DNA of 64,000 nucleotides from Apostichopus japonicus (taxonomy: Eukaryota; Echinodermata; Holothuroidea; Aspidochirotida; Stichopodidae). Positions 39,601-54,600 of this stretch are shown piece by piece; the stretch's first letter is position 1; each line of letters opens with the position of its first letter. A model generated the notes under the pieces. That model saw only the letters and a program-made list of their open reading frames with translations, ran no database searches and was not told where the DNA came from. Both the position numbers and the translations under genes were made by a program. The DNA is taken from assembly GCF_037975245.1 (NCBI RefSeq), contig NC_092562.1, forward strand, positions 24,923,054 through 24,987,053, given 5' to 3'.

Positions 39601-42600
39601 ACAAGAGAGGGTGAGTCACGAAAGGTGGAGGAGGGGAGGGGGGTTGGTTGGCAGAGGGAGAATATTAGAACATGCATCCATGTGTATGCACTTTATGGTA
39701 CTGTCAAACTACTGAATGTGCACACCTGGAAGTACAAGAGAGGTCAAGTTATGAAAGGTGGAGGACGGGGGGAGAGGGTGAGGGAGGGGGGTTAGCTGGC
39801 AGAGGGAGTATTTTAGAACATGCACACATATGTCGGCACTTCATGGTACTTTCACACTACTGAATGTGCACACCTTGAAGTGTAATAGAGTAAGGGAGGC
39901 GTATAAATTACTTCTAGTGGAAGTTTGAGAAAGTATATGCAAAATGCACTGCAATTGCAAAACCTGGACGTACAAGAGTAGCATGCTAGCTACACCTGGT
40001 GGAGGGTGGTGGGGGGGTGGGGGTTGAAGGAGGGAGTATGTTGTAGTAGCAGAAACTGCCATAGTTTGCTGCTAGTGCACACCCTGGAAGTACAAGTGAG
40101 GGTGAGTCGTGGAAGGTGGTGGAGGGGTGCAGGAGGGAGTATCTTGCAGTAGATATCTGGTATAGAGTCTTCTAGAGAAATTAATTGCACATGCAGACTT
40201 TGAGTAATATAGAGGGTCAATCACATGCAAACTTACCTGGGTAGAGAGGGTGAATGAAGTGTAAACATATATATAAACACAGGAGTCTTATGGACTAAGT
40301 TCATGCTTTTTGAATAACACACGAGTCACTGCCAATGTACACCTAGATATACAAGAGGGTGAGTCACATGCATACAAATGGGGAGAGGGGGCGGGGGGTG
40401 GGGGAGAGATGTGGGAATGACTGAAAATATCCATCTTCAACTCACTCTGTTCATGTAATGGAACTGTCCACAGTTAACTCCAATCCCTCTAATCTGCCGT
40501 GACTGCAGTATTTGTTGGTTCAGAAAGCATTCTACTCTGATAGGTTTAAAGTCTCACTCTATTCCACTTTAATATCTTCATGACAGGCTTGCTGCATCAT
40601 CCAGCTTCTGAAGTACGTCAACAAACTGCTAGACAAAGATGTATGGGTGGCCGAGGAGTTAACAGGCCTCTTTGAAGGTGAACTGAACCCAGTCGCTCCT
40701 AAAGCCCAAAAGAAAGTGCCAGTTCCCGAGGGGTTAGTTTCCACAGTCATAAAGCATTTTAAAGTAATCTATTCATAATGTATGGAGTATGAGGACCTTA
40801 ATACTTTTTTAAAGTGCTGCATATTATTCCTCTTTCAACTTTTTACAAGACAATCATACAAGACAGTAATGGAATTGTACCGGGTAACTTTCTTATTTTG
40901 TTTTCTATCATACCATCTCAAGAAATACAATTTTGCAAATATTTTCACATCTCCCATTGCTTCTTCTCAGACTCGACTTAGACAAGTGGATCAACAGTCC
41001 ACCGTCTGATGACTCTGATGATGAAGTCACAATTGATACCATGTTTATTCATGATGCTAACAGGTAAATATCACATTTCATGTTTATTCATTAATTTGAA
41101 TAACAGCTGTAAATATGAGTCTTTGTATCTACAGCGTAGCATTGTGAAAAAATGTGAAATGTGTATAATCTAGTCTGACATACATATCATGAAGCGTTGG
41201 ATAATCCGATAAATCTCTTCGGTTTGGTAGTAAGTTCTCTCAGTGGAATCGTAGGTTTTGGCTAACGGTGCAATCAGAGAGTATGTTGCCATTTCTGTCC
41301 CTTGACATTGTATGTTGTAATGTTAAAGTTGAAAATCAGTTTGTCAGATGCTATGATAATTTACCACACTTACAGTGTATGTAAGCAGATGTATACCCCT
41401 TTGTCAGCACATGACCTGTTAGATACTCCAAACGATATATGATAATGGTTGCTTTTAAATCCTTGAAATCAACAAACTTATGGAGTATCTATGGATTATC
41501 TTTATTTTAATCTTGTTTTTTTTTTTAATTCTCTGTAGGGTAAATCATACCCCTGTTTATGAAGAACTCAGTGAAGAAGAAATGGAGAAGCGAAGAGCAG
41601 CTAGGAGAGTGGATCAGGCCAATAATCCTCACTACCTCAAAGTAAGTCAAATTAATAAAACAGAGAACTATAAACAAACAACAGAAATAACAGTGAGACT
41701 ATGTCAAAGGTCTTTATGCCTTGAAACATGGTCAGCAGCTCGTTCATAGGATCATGTTATTGAATGCCACTACCTCAAAGTAAGTAAATAAGAAAAGAAA
41801 ACAGATAAATATACAGCTGGACTGGATGTAATAACTAATTCCTTGAAAGTGTTGAGTGGCTCGTTCATAGGATCATGTTATTGAATGCCACTACCTCAAA
41901 GTAAGTAAATAAGAAAAGAAAACAGATAAATATACAGCTGGACTGGATGTAATAACTAATTCCTTGAAAGTGTTGAGTGGCTCAGTCAGAGGATCATGTT
42001 ATTGAATGCCACAACCTCAAAGTAAGTAAATAAGAAAAGAAAACAGATAAATATACAGCTGGACTGGATGTAATAACTAATTCCTTGAAAGTGTTGAGTG
42101 GCTCAGTCAGAGGATCATGTTATTGAATGCCACAACCTCAAAGTAAGTAAATAAGAAAAGAAAACAGATAAATATACAGCTGGACTGGATGTCACAGCTA
42201 TATCCTTGAGAAATGTTGAGTGGCTCAGTCAGAGGATCATGTTATTGAATGCCACAACCTCAAAGTAACTAAATAAGAAAAGAAAACAGATAAATATACA
42301 GCTGGACTGGATGTCACAGCTATATCCTTGAGAAATGTTGAGTGGCTCAGTCAGAGGATCATGTTATTGAATGCCACAACCTCAAAGTAACTAAATAAGA
42401 AAAGAAAACAGATAAATATACAGCTGGACTGGATGTCACAACTATATCCTTGAAAAGTGTTGAGTGGCTCGGTCTAGTAAAAGTAGAATGAGGTAAAAAA
42501 AGATACACAAAAAGATCTAGACTGTTTTTAGCAGAGATTAATTCTTTGAGAAAATGGTGAGGAGGTTAATTAGAGGATCAGGCCAATAATCCTAACTACC

Positions 42601-45600
42601 TTAGAGTAAATAAAATTAGGCAAATCTTATTTCTTCTTTCAGAAGTGGTTAAGCAGATAGGTGAGAAGATTTGGTCCAATAGTTCTAAAACCTCAAAGGA
42701 AGTAAAACAAGGGGGGCGGTGGGGGGAATTACAGCTAGACTGCACATCATAGGTCTTTCTTTGTAAACTTGTGAACAGCTAGAGGTCCATATCAATGTTC
42801 CTCTCTACCTTGAAAGTTAGGTTACATTGGAAGTAAAAGTTCTTACCATATTGAGGAGGAGTGATGAGCACCTGAAAGTTGAAATAAAAAGAAGAAAAAG
42901 AGAAGAAAACCAGAAAACAGACTTCAAGTGGAAGAGTACAAAGAAACCCTTTTGAGTTGGTATAGAATACTCTACCTAAGAATATATGGAAAGGAACAAA
43001 AATAAAGAAATGGAGGTAAATTTAGAAAGAGGACAACCATACACAACAGAGCACCACACATCTTTTCTTTTCTTTTTTCTTGGGGGGACCCTCTATCCTC
43101 CCCTTTCCCCCTCTACTAACTTTAATTTTTCTACAGATTATTGAAAAAGTTGTAACTATAATGGAACACAAGAATTAAGCAATGAGCTACTACAAAAACA
43201 AAACAATGCCAAGATATGAACCAGACCATTCATAAAGATCGATTAATATATCTAGTGAGGCTCCTCCATTTAAAAGATATTTGAAATTTTTGCAAAGTAA
43301 TATCCAAGATCCTCTTCCTTCATTTCATTTCTAGGACGACAAACGATTGAAGCCTAAGAAAAAGAAGTTGAAAGATTTAGCTGCAGAGAATTCCACTGTG
43401 GACAGCATTCCCGTGGCTGAGATAGACCTTAACGTACCCCTCCACGTACCTGGTGAGTCCGGTAAAAATTAAAGCTTTTCTTTGTTGACATTTCTATTTG
43501 TAGTTTAGTTTATTTTTTTCCCTCGTTCCTGTATGCTGGTATGGTTACCAAATTTACTGAAATGGTCTCAGATTGGTTTAATTTGGATATTTGAATATTT
43601 CACATTTCAACATTTTAACTTTAAATCATGACTTAGACATTGTGAAGTTGTGAGTAGTAGTAAGTAAAATATCAATGCTGATGCCTTTATTGGAAAAACA
43701 CTTGAGAGCACTGGCAGTTTATTTAAGCCCAGGTTATCATTTGGTGAAGCAAGGACTCTTTCCCCACTATGAGTCAAAATTGTTGGTCAAAATCTAATCC
43801 TGTCCAAAACAAGTAGAAATACAAAAGCAGCAATGAGGCTATAAACTTTGAAGTATCGATAAAGCTGCATTTCATCTTAAACTTCCTTTGTTTTTCTGTT
43901 TTTTTAGGAAACCCATTAGAATAAAACAACACAACCTTTTGCTTTCTCTAGACTGGCTCTTTAGCCGAGTTTAGTCGATAATTTTTCACCAAGTCAGCTA
44001 GATATTTAACTTTAAAGAGTAAAACAGCTTTGACTTGGACTTAAGAGATAAGTTATCACTTGATGTATCCTAGATCAGACATTTGTTAGTACTTAAGTGT
44101 GGATCATCCCATGGCAACAGGTCAACTTTGACCCACCGATATGTTTCCATCAATGTATCGCACCAATATTATCCCACCAAATATTTCAAGCTTGTCCTAC
44201 CAATAGTGCCCATGGCTATATCCCACCAACATATATCACCAATAGTTCAAAAATTTCCCCAACATAGCTCCTTTCAATATTATCCCACCAATATTATCCT
44301 ACCAATATATCCCCCCAATAGTTCAACATTGTCCCACAAATAGGTCCTTTCAATATTATCCCACCAATATTATCCCACCAATATTATCCCACCAATAGTT
44401 CGACACTGTCCCATCAATATATCCCACCAATATATCCCACCAATAATTCAACATTGTCCCACAAATAGGTCCTTTCAATATTATCCCACCAATATTATCC
44501 CACCAATATTATCCCACCAATATTATCCCCCCAATAGTTCAACACTGTCCCATCAATATATCCCACCAACATATCCCACCAATAATTCAACATTGTCCCA
44601 CAAGTCAATATATCCCACCATTAGTGTCAACAATATATCCCAATATTCGATATTTGTTGTCCAATAAATAGTGCAATAGTTTTTTATTTCCAGCCATTGT
44701 GATAATTGTGTCCCTTTCCTATATCCAAGTGTGTACAAATTCAGTCTGCATATTCCTGGTTTGTAATTCAAAGTGTTAAGTAAAGTGATGATGAGTTAAA
44801 AATCCCTTTGCTTTCATGGTGCTGCGAGATCCCTTTACTTTAATTTAAGTGAGGCACAGTGGTGATGATCAATATATCCCAAGATGTCTAGTGTGGCACA
44901 GCCGCCATGACTGTGCCCCTGTTTTCTCTTAATTGTGGTAAACTGGTCATGAGTATGTAACCCTTTACTTTGATCTAAGTGTTCAACAGTGGTTAATGGT
45001 ATATCCCTTTTCTTCCTTCAAGTGCAGTGCCAGTTATTCAGGGCCTTCGTGCATCCTCGTTGCTTAAATGTGGTCAACCTTTTACTTTTGTATCTACTTA
45101 TTGTTCTATTATAGAAAAGTCTCTTTGCATCAGCACTCAATTGTTTTTTCCCTGCTACTGTTATCCTCCTGCCTTAAGATTGGAGGTTTGCGCCTTGCTC
45201 ATTTCTGGCATGTGGGGTGGGGGAAGAAGGGGGTTGTACAAAACAAAATGCCTCTTGTTCCCTTACCTCTCAACTCTCGTGAATCAGGTGGTACCCTCGT
45301 ATGCTGTCTTGCCATGGTATCGTTTCACATGGTAGCCGGAAACTTGCAGAGGAGTCAGTCCAAATCTTGAATGCTTGTTTGAAATCAAGCTAACAGGGTT
45401 AGATTGTGGTGTGTATATTGGTATATAGGTGTAAGGTTTCAGTAGTAATATTGTCCTTAAGTTGCTGTTTTGAAAATACTTAAAAAATTCACATATTATG
45501 AAGTATTCATAGCTAATTAGAAAATTTTCAGGAAGGTCTTTTCTTCAACAAAGGGAACATTGTTGTGTCATATATCCCAATCTCTGGAACCTTGTTATCC

Positions 45601-48600
45601 ATTAGAGGATGGGTGATATTTTAAGCAAGGTTGTCTAGTTTCTGATAAAATGGTGCTACAAATGAATTTGAAAGGTTCAGAGGACGGGGTTAGAAGAGAG
45701 GCAGAGTGAGGGGGCAAGATAAAATACTTACATGGAACATGTGAGAACACGTTTGACCCAAAGTGAGGCTGTAAAACGAAGAAGATAAAATACAATTATA
45801 AAGTGATGCAAAGAGGTTGTAGATGGGTGGATTAAGGAACAATGTCCAGCTGTCTTGTACAGTCGTTTAAACAATGTTGACACTAAATTTGTGTCTTGTA
45901 CAGCAATTATTCAAAGGGGGTATTAAGGGGTAGATGAGAGTGAAATGGAGGAAGAGGTTTGAACTTGCATGAAATAAATCAATCAAGTTGGTCTCCTGTC
46001 TTGTTTTCTCGAGGAGTAGGAGGTCGCCACGATAATGGCCGAGGCGGATCTTCTCACAGCCGCATCCCAGGTAGATAGTGTGTACTGGCTTTTGTAAACT
46101 CTGAAACAAATTTCAGTATTAAATAGACCACCGGTAGTTTCGTTAGCATGCAGTGTCTGGATCAAGCGAAGAATGTCTTGGCCTTGTGACTGACAGACCA
46201 TTGCATATTCTGCCTAGGAGTCACCCCAACAAACTGGTCTATAGATCTGAGTGTGTCTGTTTGTCGACACTTTTCATGGTACCCGGTGCTTTATAATGTG
46301 GGAGGGGAGGGGCAAGATCTGATATCACCACAGAATGCCTGGTGCATTCCTGTGAGGGTAAGGGGAGGGGGTTTCCTGTGATGATCACCTCTTAAAGGGG
46401 GACCTGAAAAATTTGGGGGGGGTGCTTGACATCACAACATTCATTAAAAGTTGGATGCCAGGTCTGACCTATCATGTTCCATATTACGTTCATGAGCAGG
46501 GTAGAGTGGGACGGGGGGGGGGGGGGGAGTTGGAGTTGGGGTGCATTTAGGCAGTGCTAGCTTTGGTCTTCGGTCAGCTTCCATCTCTATTTTTCTCTCT
46601 CTCTCTGTCCACTAATCGTCTCTCCTTTCTACCTCCTCCTTGAGAGCTGCAGTGACTTTTTGTGAAAATAGTTGGATCATAGATTGATGTTTTGGTCAAG
46701 TGGACTGGTCAGTGTTTATTATTAGTTAGTTATTAGTTAGTTAGTTATTAGCTATAGACTTTCATCACAAATTGTTGGCAGTTGCTACCAAACTTTAGCC
46801 CACCCTTCTGGGTATTTTTAGGAAATGAACATTTTTTTTTAATACTTAAAATAAGACTTTTAATTCTAATTAATGATATTTATTGGTTCTTTATCCAAAA
46901 AAACATTTTTTTTTATCTGTTGGTGGTATTCATAGCTAGAAAACAGATCTAAAACAGATGATCAATATGTATTTTTTTTCATTATTTTAAATAAATTTTG
47001 ACTTGTGGAAGCAAAATAACTCACTCCCACTTGGACCTGATGTCAGAAATTGTTAATTTCTCCCTGCATATTCTTTTCAAAAGGGTCTTATATACTTTGT
47101 TTCAGTACTGTATCAAACTTCTTAGAGGGGATATTAAATTAATGCTGTAAAGCTATGTATGTGAAATGCTTACTTGCTTCACCACTCTAATACTCAAAAC
47201 TAATAACTTTCTCTTGAAAGTGGACTCAAACCCATTTGTCAAGAAAGAAGTGTTTGCAGTTTGTTGAAGTGAATTTTCTTTGGTAAATCAAAAATATAGA
47301 TGCATTCAACTTGTTCCTGTACGTACGCACTCTGATCTACCTACCCTACCAAAGTTAGTAATATTTGCATAGCGCCCCCAATTGACCCCAACTTGTCATT
47401 CATGTCCCCTGTAGCTTTTAACAGAACCTGAAGTAACAGACATATCTCTATTAGTCAAATTTTCCAAGAATATTTAAATGACCAAACAACAGTTGATATG
47501 AGGAAAACATACATACACTTCAGCATAGGCTGCCATCTTTCAGTTAATGTCATTTTGCTGGTACCCCTGTAAAGCCCTGTATATAATCCAAAACATAATA
47601 AATATATATGGCATATTGGTGCCTAATCTAAAAAATACCACTGTATGTTGATAAATAAGTTGACATAACGCTGATGTGACGCTGAGTTGAGTTCATAGGT
47701 TATCATAGCATGTTTGTTGTATATTGTAAACCATGGACCTAACATGTTTCATAAGGAAAAGCATTTCCATTCATGCCACTATTTTGATGAGTAGTGCCAC
47801 TATAGTGTGAAATAGTTCTGCTATGTATTCAATACTGTCATTGGTATGTTGCAATATGCCACTTCTATGGTGAATAGTGCCACTATTATATTGTATTATG
47901 TTGTATGTAGCCAGTGATACCCAGTATTGTTGTGTTCAACACTGCTATCATTATTAAGTAGTCACAGTATTACATGGAATAGTGCCATTATCATATAGTG
48001 CCACTTATTTTGCACAGTGCCGGTAGTATGTTTACTGTTGGCATTATTATGTTCAGCAGTCTCACGTGTTGAATTGTGTCACAATTATGTTGAATGGTGC
48101 CATCAGTCATTAGTGTCATTGTGATGTTTAAATATGTCACTACTATGTTAAAGAATGCCACTATCACATATGGAATAGTGCCATTACTCTATGGAATAGT
48201 GCCACTTCTTAACAATTGTGCCAGTATTATGTTCAGTATTTGTTATATTATCTTCACCATTCTCACTCACTACTGTGTTGAATAGTGCGACCATTATGTT
48301 AAATAGTGTCACTGTTGTGTTAAGTTGTGTCACTATTGTGTTAAGTAGAGTCACTGTTATGTTAAGTAGTTTCACTTGTGTTTGTCACAGCATGATCAAT
48401 TATGTGTTCATGTATGGACTGTTATTCTATGAAGTACCATCTCTTTGTGTTTTTGTACATCTGCTTGAAACTATCAAAAATCTTTGTTGTACACACATAA
48501 CTATAAAAACCTCCTCAAGTGGTTACGCTACTGCGTAAAGTGACTCTGCAGTGACACTCCCCAGTTCCTGCAGTTTACTGTATAGGGTTGACATCATCTA

Positions 48601-51600
48601 AAGAGAACATCTAGTATTTCTCCACAAGCTCATAATGTTGATTGTTATTTTAATTTCTGTTGATATAATGCCAGTGACTTATATAGTTGTGAACATCTTT
48701 GCTCATTGAAACAACATTTGAATTGACTTGATTTTTTTGCCCCCAATGTCATCGTAAAGTCAGAAGACTAAGAGTAGTTACAAAACACACCGTCGATTTG
48801 TCGCTGGCTACAAAAAGTGTAAACCATTAACGATTTGTCTTAAAAAAATATGATGTGCTGACTGCTTTTTTTTTCTTTTCTTTTTTGCAATGTACATAGC
48901 AAAGATTAAGAATATTATTTCAGATACATGAAAGAATCATTTACCACAGCCTTTATAAAATTAACACTTTTTATGTACTTCTTACAATCCCAACAAAATA
49001 CCTGTTTGGATTTTGCATATAGTTTGGTCACAGTCTGTTTATGAGTATCGATTTTGGTGAGAATGTTTCACAGGTATTTTTTTTCCTTGTCATCACGCTG
49101 TTGTCAAAACTTTTATTTTGTACACAGATCAAACATACTCTGAGTTGTCAGGCAAGTGTTTTGACCTTTCCACAATACTTGCATTGCTTTTGTTTTATTT
49201 CATTGCATCCTAAAAGGGAACACGACAGGACAGCTCAGACTCTTAAGTGCGACAACATGGACTGAACTTTCCAACATTGTAAAATGTACATCAATATCCC
49301 AAGAGCCTTGAGTTTTTGCCCTTTTTATCCGCCAATCTATTTAAGTCTCGTCAAAATTTTACAAATGGGCAATCAATAAAAGCTGTTACATATTGTATCA
49401 AGATAAAGAAATATTGAAGTGGAAAGATTCACTTGTTCCTTACTTTCAGTAACAAACTAATAAAAAAAAATTAAAATTATAATGCGATATTTATTATTAA
49501 AGAAAGATATTTTCTGTTTTGCTTTGCTCTCTTTCAATGCGCTGTAGAAAAATAACAGATCATTTTGTAGACATTTGTTTTTGGTTTCAATGATAATCGT
49601 AACCTTTGCATTCATGATGGTGTGTGTGTGCGTGCGTTTGTGACGCCCAGCTTGTAAACACACTATCTGTAGAGGGGAAAGTCGGACCAACTTCATATGT
49701 GGGTCAATCCATGCCAAATCAACAGATTTTTGGGTCGATTCCACGTCGACCCTCTCAGAATCGCCTGAAATTGATATGGTGTCTTGCCATATGTCTCAAA
49801 GGATGAAATTGGACAAAAAAAAATTTTTTAAAATTTTCGTTGCTAGGATACGGCCCCGCCTAGCAACCAAATCCAGATTGCATTTTAAGAGCACTTAATT
49901 TGTGTCAAGTTTGGAGGCATTTTTTGCATAAATGTAAAGTATTTTATGTCTGATATTGCAGATATTGTGGAAGACATGTGGCCAGTCTTCGAATTTAGCT
50001 AATTTTGAGGAAAATTTACGGTCTCAATTTTTCGTAACAAGTAATTAAAATGGCAGAAAATGAGATAGGGGTCTTTTCTGGCCCTACTTTGAGTGTGCCC
50101 TATTTTCACAAGCAGAGGCATGTTTGAGTTTTAATTTCCATAGGATCCTTGTCCAGTGGTAGTTGTACGGGAAAAGTGCAAAAAAAAAATCAAGCGGGTC
50201 GTACGTTTTACGAACAGCGCCCTCAAACTTAAGAAATCTCACTTCTGGCCCTAATTGGGGGTCCATTTTGGGCCTGTGGGTATTTTTTTTTTTTTTTTTA
50301 AGTAGCATTTTTCAGGAGCGTATTGACCCTATTTTTAAAAACTCAAGTCAAAAAGTTGTGTATTTTGTGTTATCTACTCAAATTTACGACTCAAAAATTG
50401 CGAAAATCACTTCGTTCATATGTATGAAAATGCTTGCACAAGCCGATTTGAGTAATTCAAATGACAACAACTTCTTAGCATTAGCATACAGGTGCTTAAC
50501 AATTAGGAGGGTGGTCCACTAGCATAAGGACTACAAATAAACTGCATTTTCAGGGTCATATGCCCAACGATGCCTGTGAACAGCGCCCTCAAACATCACA
50601 TTTTACCAATATTTTGGGCTATTTTGGGCATTTCAAGGTCAAATTTGGTCACAATTAAAAGGTTTTTTTTTCAGTTTTTAATACAAAACTAGTAAGATAT
50701 GTATAGTTATGATGCAAAGAATGAGCTAAAACATCTTTTATATTAGTTATTAATGCTCTGATGAGCAGCTTAAAGTGGCGTATATGAGAGTTACATCAGC
50801 TCTACAGAAACATGCTTGCGAGGGCAAACAGTGGTAACAATGTATCTTTATTCAAGGAGACCATGTTAAACAACATTAGAAACTATTGAAATGTATTTAT
50901 TAAAAGTGTTCTGTCTAATACATTTTGACTCCCTCTCACCCCCACCCCTCCCCCAGCACCCTCCCCATAGTGCACTATGCAGGTTTGTATACACACAGTA
51001 TGTGACTGACTTTTACTGCATAGAGACTGCATAAACATGCATTCAAGGTATACTGAATTATTTGGTATGGTAAGCTTCTGCTTCAAATTGTCTGTATGCA
51101 TGTAACCCACCCCCACCCCCTCCCACCCACATCCTCAACCCAACCCTATATCAGAATAGAAAATTGTGAACCAGTGTGTACAGTGTGCACTATATATATG
51201 TGTACATGTTCAGTACAGTGTTATTTTACACCAAGCAAATAAATACACACTGTCCACAATCATGTACAGTACACACTGTGTACTGGTCATTCCATTCAAT
51301 ACTGTGCATATATCAATGTCATTTTAAATATTTGAAATGTAGTGTATGCTTTTGCTAATTCAATAAATTAAAAGACTTTCAATAATTTATAAGGAATGTT
51401 TAACCAGTACATAAATGTGCAGTGTGTATACTGTACATGATTTTGGACAGTGTTTATTTAAAAGTGCTTGGTGAAAAATAACACTGTACTGAACATGTAC
51501 ACACATATATAGTGCACACTGCATAGTGCATACTGTGCATATTTCAATGTCTTTTTAAATATTTGCAATGAAGTGTATGCATTTGCTAATTCACTAAATT

Positions 51601-54600
51601 AAAAGACTTTTAATATTTTAAAAGGAATTTTTAACCAGTACATACATGTACAGTGTGTATACTGTACATGATTTTGGACTGTGTATTTAAATAGTACTTG
51701 GTGTAAAATAACACTGTACAGAACATGTACACATATACTGCACACTGTACGCACTGGTTCACATTCATTTTCTATTCTGATATAGGGTTGGGTAGAGGAT
51801 GTGGGTGGGAGGGGTGGGTTACATGCATACAAACAATTTGAAGCAGAAGATTACCATACCAAAACATGCAGTATATGCATGTTTATGCAGTCTCTATGCA
51901 GTAAAAGTCAGTCACATACTGTATGTATACAAATCTGCATAGTGCATTATGGGGAGGGTGTTGGGGGGGTGGGGGTGAGAGGGAGTCAAAGAGTATTAGA
52001 CAGAACACTTTTAATATATACATTTAAATAATTTCTAATATTGTTTAACATCTCTTTGAATGAAGATACAATGTTACCACTGTTTGCCCTCGCAAGCATG
52101 TTTCTGTAGAGCTGATGTAACTCTCATATACGCCACTTTAAGCTGCTCATCAGAGCATTAATAACTAATATAAAAGATGTTTTAGCTCATTCTGTGCATC
52201 ATAACTATACATATCTTACTAATTTTGTATTAAAAACTGAAAAAAAAACTTTTAATTGTGACCAAATTTGACCTTGAAATGCCCAAAATAGCCCAAAATA
52301 TTGGTAAAATGTGATGTTTGAGGGCGCTGTTCACAGGCATCGTTGGGCATATGACCCTGAAAATGCAGTTTATTTGTAGTCCTTATGCTAGTGGACCACA
52401 CTCCTAATTGTTAAGCACATGTATGCTAATGCTAAGAAGTTGTTGTCATTTGAATTACTCAATTCGGCTTGTGCAAGCATTTTCATACATATGAACGAAG
52501 TGATTTTCGCAATTTTTGAGTCGTAAATTTGAGTAGATAACACAAAATACACAACTTTTTGACTTGAGTTTTTAAAAATAGGGTCAATACGCTCCTGAAA
52601 AATGCTATTTAAAAAAAAAATAAAAAATACCCACAGGCCCAAAATGGACCCCCAATTAGGGCCAGAAGTGAGATTTCTTAAGTTTGAGGGCGCTGTTCGT
52701 AAAACGTACGACCCGCTTGATTTTTTTGGGGCACTTTTCTCGTACAACTACCACTGGACAAGGATCCTATGGAAATTAAAACTCAAACATGCCTCTGCTT
52801 GTGAATATAGAGCACACTCAAAGTAGGGCCAGAAAAGACCCCTATCTCATTTTCTGCCATTTTAATTACTTGTTACGAAAAATTGAGACCGTAAATTTTC
52901 CTCAAAATTAGCTAAATTCGAAGACTGGCCACATGTCTTCCACAATATCTGCAATATTAGACATAAAATACTTAACATTTATGCAAAAAATGCCTCCAAA
53001 CTTGACACAAATTAAGGGCTCTTAAAATGCAATCTGGATTTGGTTGCTAGGCGGGGCCGTATCCTAGCAACGAAAATTTTTTAAATTTTTTTTGTGCCCA
53101 ATTTCATCCTTTGAGACATGTGGCAAGACACCATATCAATTTCAGGCGATTCTGAGAGGGTCGACGTGGAGGCCACTGTTGATTTGGCATGGATTGACCC
53201 ATGTGGTGTGTAGAAAAACCACATTGAGTGCAAGAAGCCTATTGTTTTTTAGTGGAGTTCAAAGGTCATTTGGGGTCAATATGGGGTCAAATTGTGAAAC
53301 CTTGTAAACATGATATCTCAAGAAGGTAAGCTTGGGCTGATCTCATATTTAATATGTTTATGAACCACATTAAGTTCAAGAAGCCTATAGTTTTTGGTGG
53401 AGGTCAAAATTTATTTGGGGGTCACCAGGGGTCAAATTGTGAAAACTGTGTTAACATGATATCTCATTTGGAAGCTTGGCCAGCTCTCATACTTGGTACG
53501 AAAGTGTATAATGTTGAGTTAAAGAAGCCTATTCATTTTGGTAGAGGTCAAAGGTCATTTGAAGTAAGCAAATGCCAAACATTTACTTCACTCCCCTCTT
53601 ACCTGTCTCTCCACACTAACACACCTTCCTAAAATATAATATCGCAAGAGAAGCTTGGACAGATCACTTATTTGGTATGTAATTGTATCACATTGAGTAT
53701 AAGAAACCTAATGTTGTGGGCAGATTTCAATGGTCCTTTTGAGTTGACCAGGGGTCAAAATGTGAACACCATGTTTTACACAATATTTCAACAAGGACAG
53801 ATGTCATATTTAGTATGTTGATATATTATCACATTTAGTACAAGAAGCCTGTTGTTGTGGTCAATGGGCACTTCAGTGTCATTGTGGATTAATTGTTCAT
53901 CACATAACACTGCTTTTCACTGTATCACTAAGACCAAGTATTTTGTACATCCTCACTATACATTATGTCAGATTCATGAAGAAAACTGCTCATGTTACAC
54001 CATCGAAACCACAATTCAATTTTTGTAAATTCTAGTTTATTTTATTTTTATTTTTAGAAGAGATCCATTCTGCAGCTTCATAGTGTCGCACATTGATTAG
54101 TATCGATATCTATAGGAGCCCTCTCTTTTCTTCACAGAGAGAGTTTTTAGGGCATATGAAATTATCAATACAGTTTGTAAAAAATAGTATCTAAATCTGA
54201 CAGGATGAATTTTGGTAGAGCTCTTTGAAAGAACATTCACTGACACACCCCATTCATGGCTTCACTAACACGCCAGCCACTCATGGAGCAACTTTTTCGG
54301 AGTTTAAATTTTCTCAACTTTGCTTCTAGTATTTGCGTATATACGCCAGAGATTTATTACAGTGCTGTTAAGACTGATGTGTCCAAGTGTTACTCATTGT
54401 TTGCTCTGACCAAGCATGAGCCATGTGGATTGAGTAGGATTGATCCAGCAGTTCAACGTTTAACAGAATGCACCTTAGCTACTATATTTATTTGCAAAAG
54501 CAAACTAGATGGGGTATCATTAGGCAAGATGTGAACAATTTTCAAAATCAAGTAAATTCAGGACTAGATAGATAGATTGTGTTGAATCTAGTTATGACTT

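Noticed and set aside
41749-42477. CRISPR array
   Set aside because: Continuous tandem repeats without spacers, inside a eukaryotic intron.
43131-43180. Extra AP3D1 exon after CTACAG
   Set aside because: Opens only 13 codons before a TAA and matches nothing in the family; exon 20 already joins exon 19 in frame.
49700-53201. The two 119-codon frames as real genes
   Set aside because: They are mirror copies inside a foldback element, lie on opposite strands and match no family; near-identity reflects arm homology, not selection.
54256-54534. 92-codon plus-strand frame in intron 20
   Set aside because: No domain, no splice or promoter signal, and low similarity to anything known to me.
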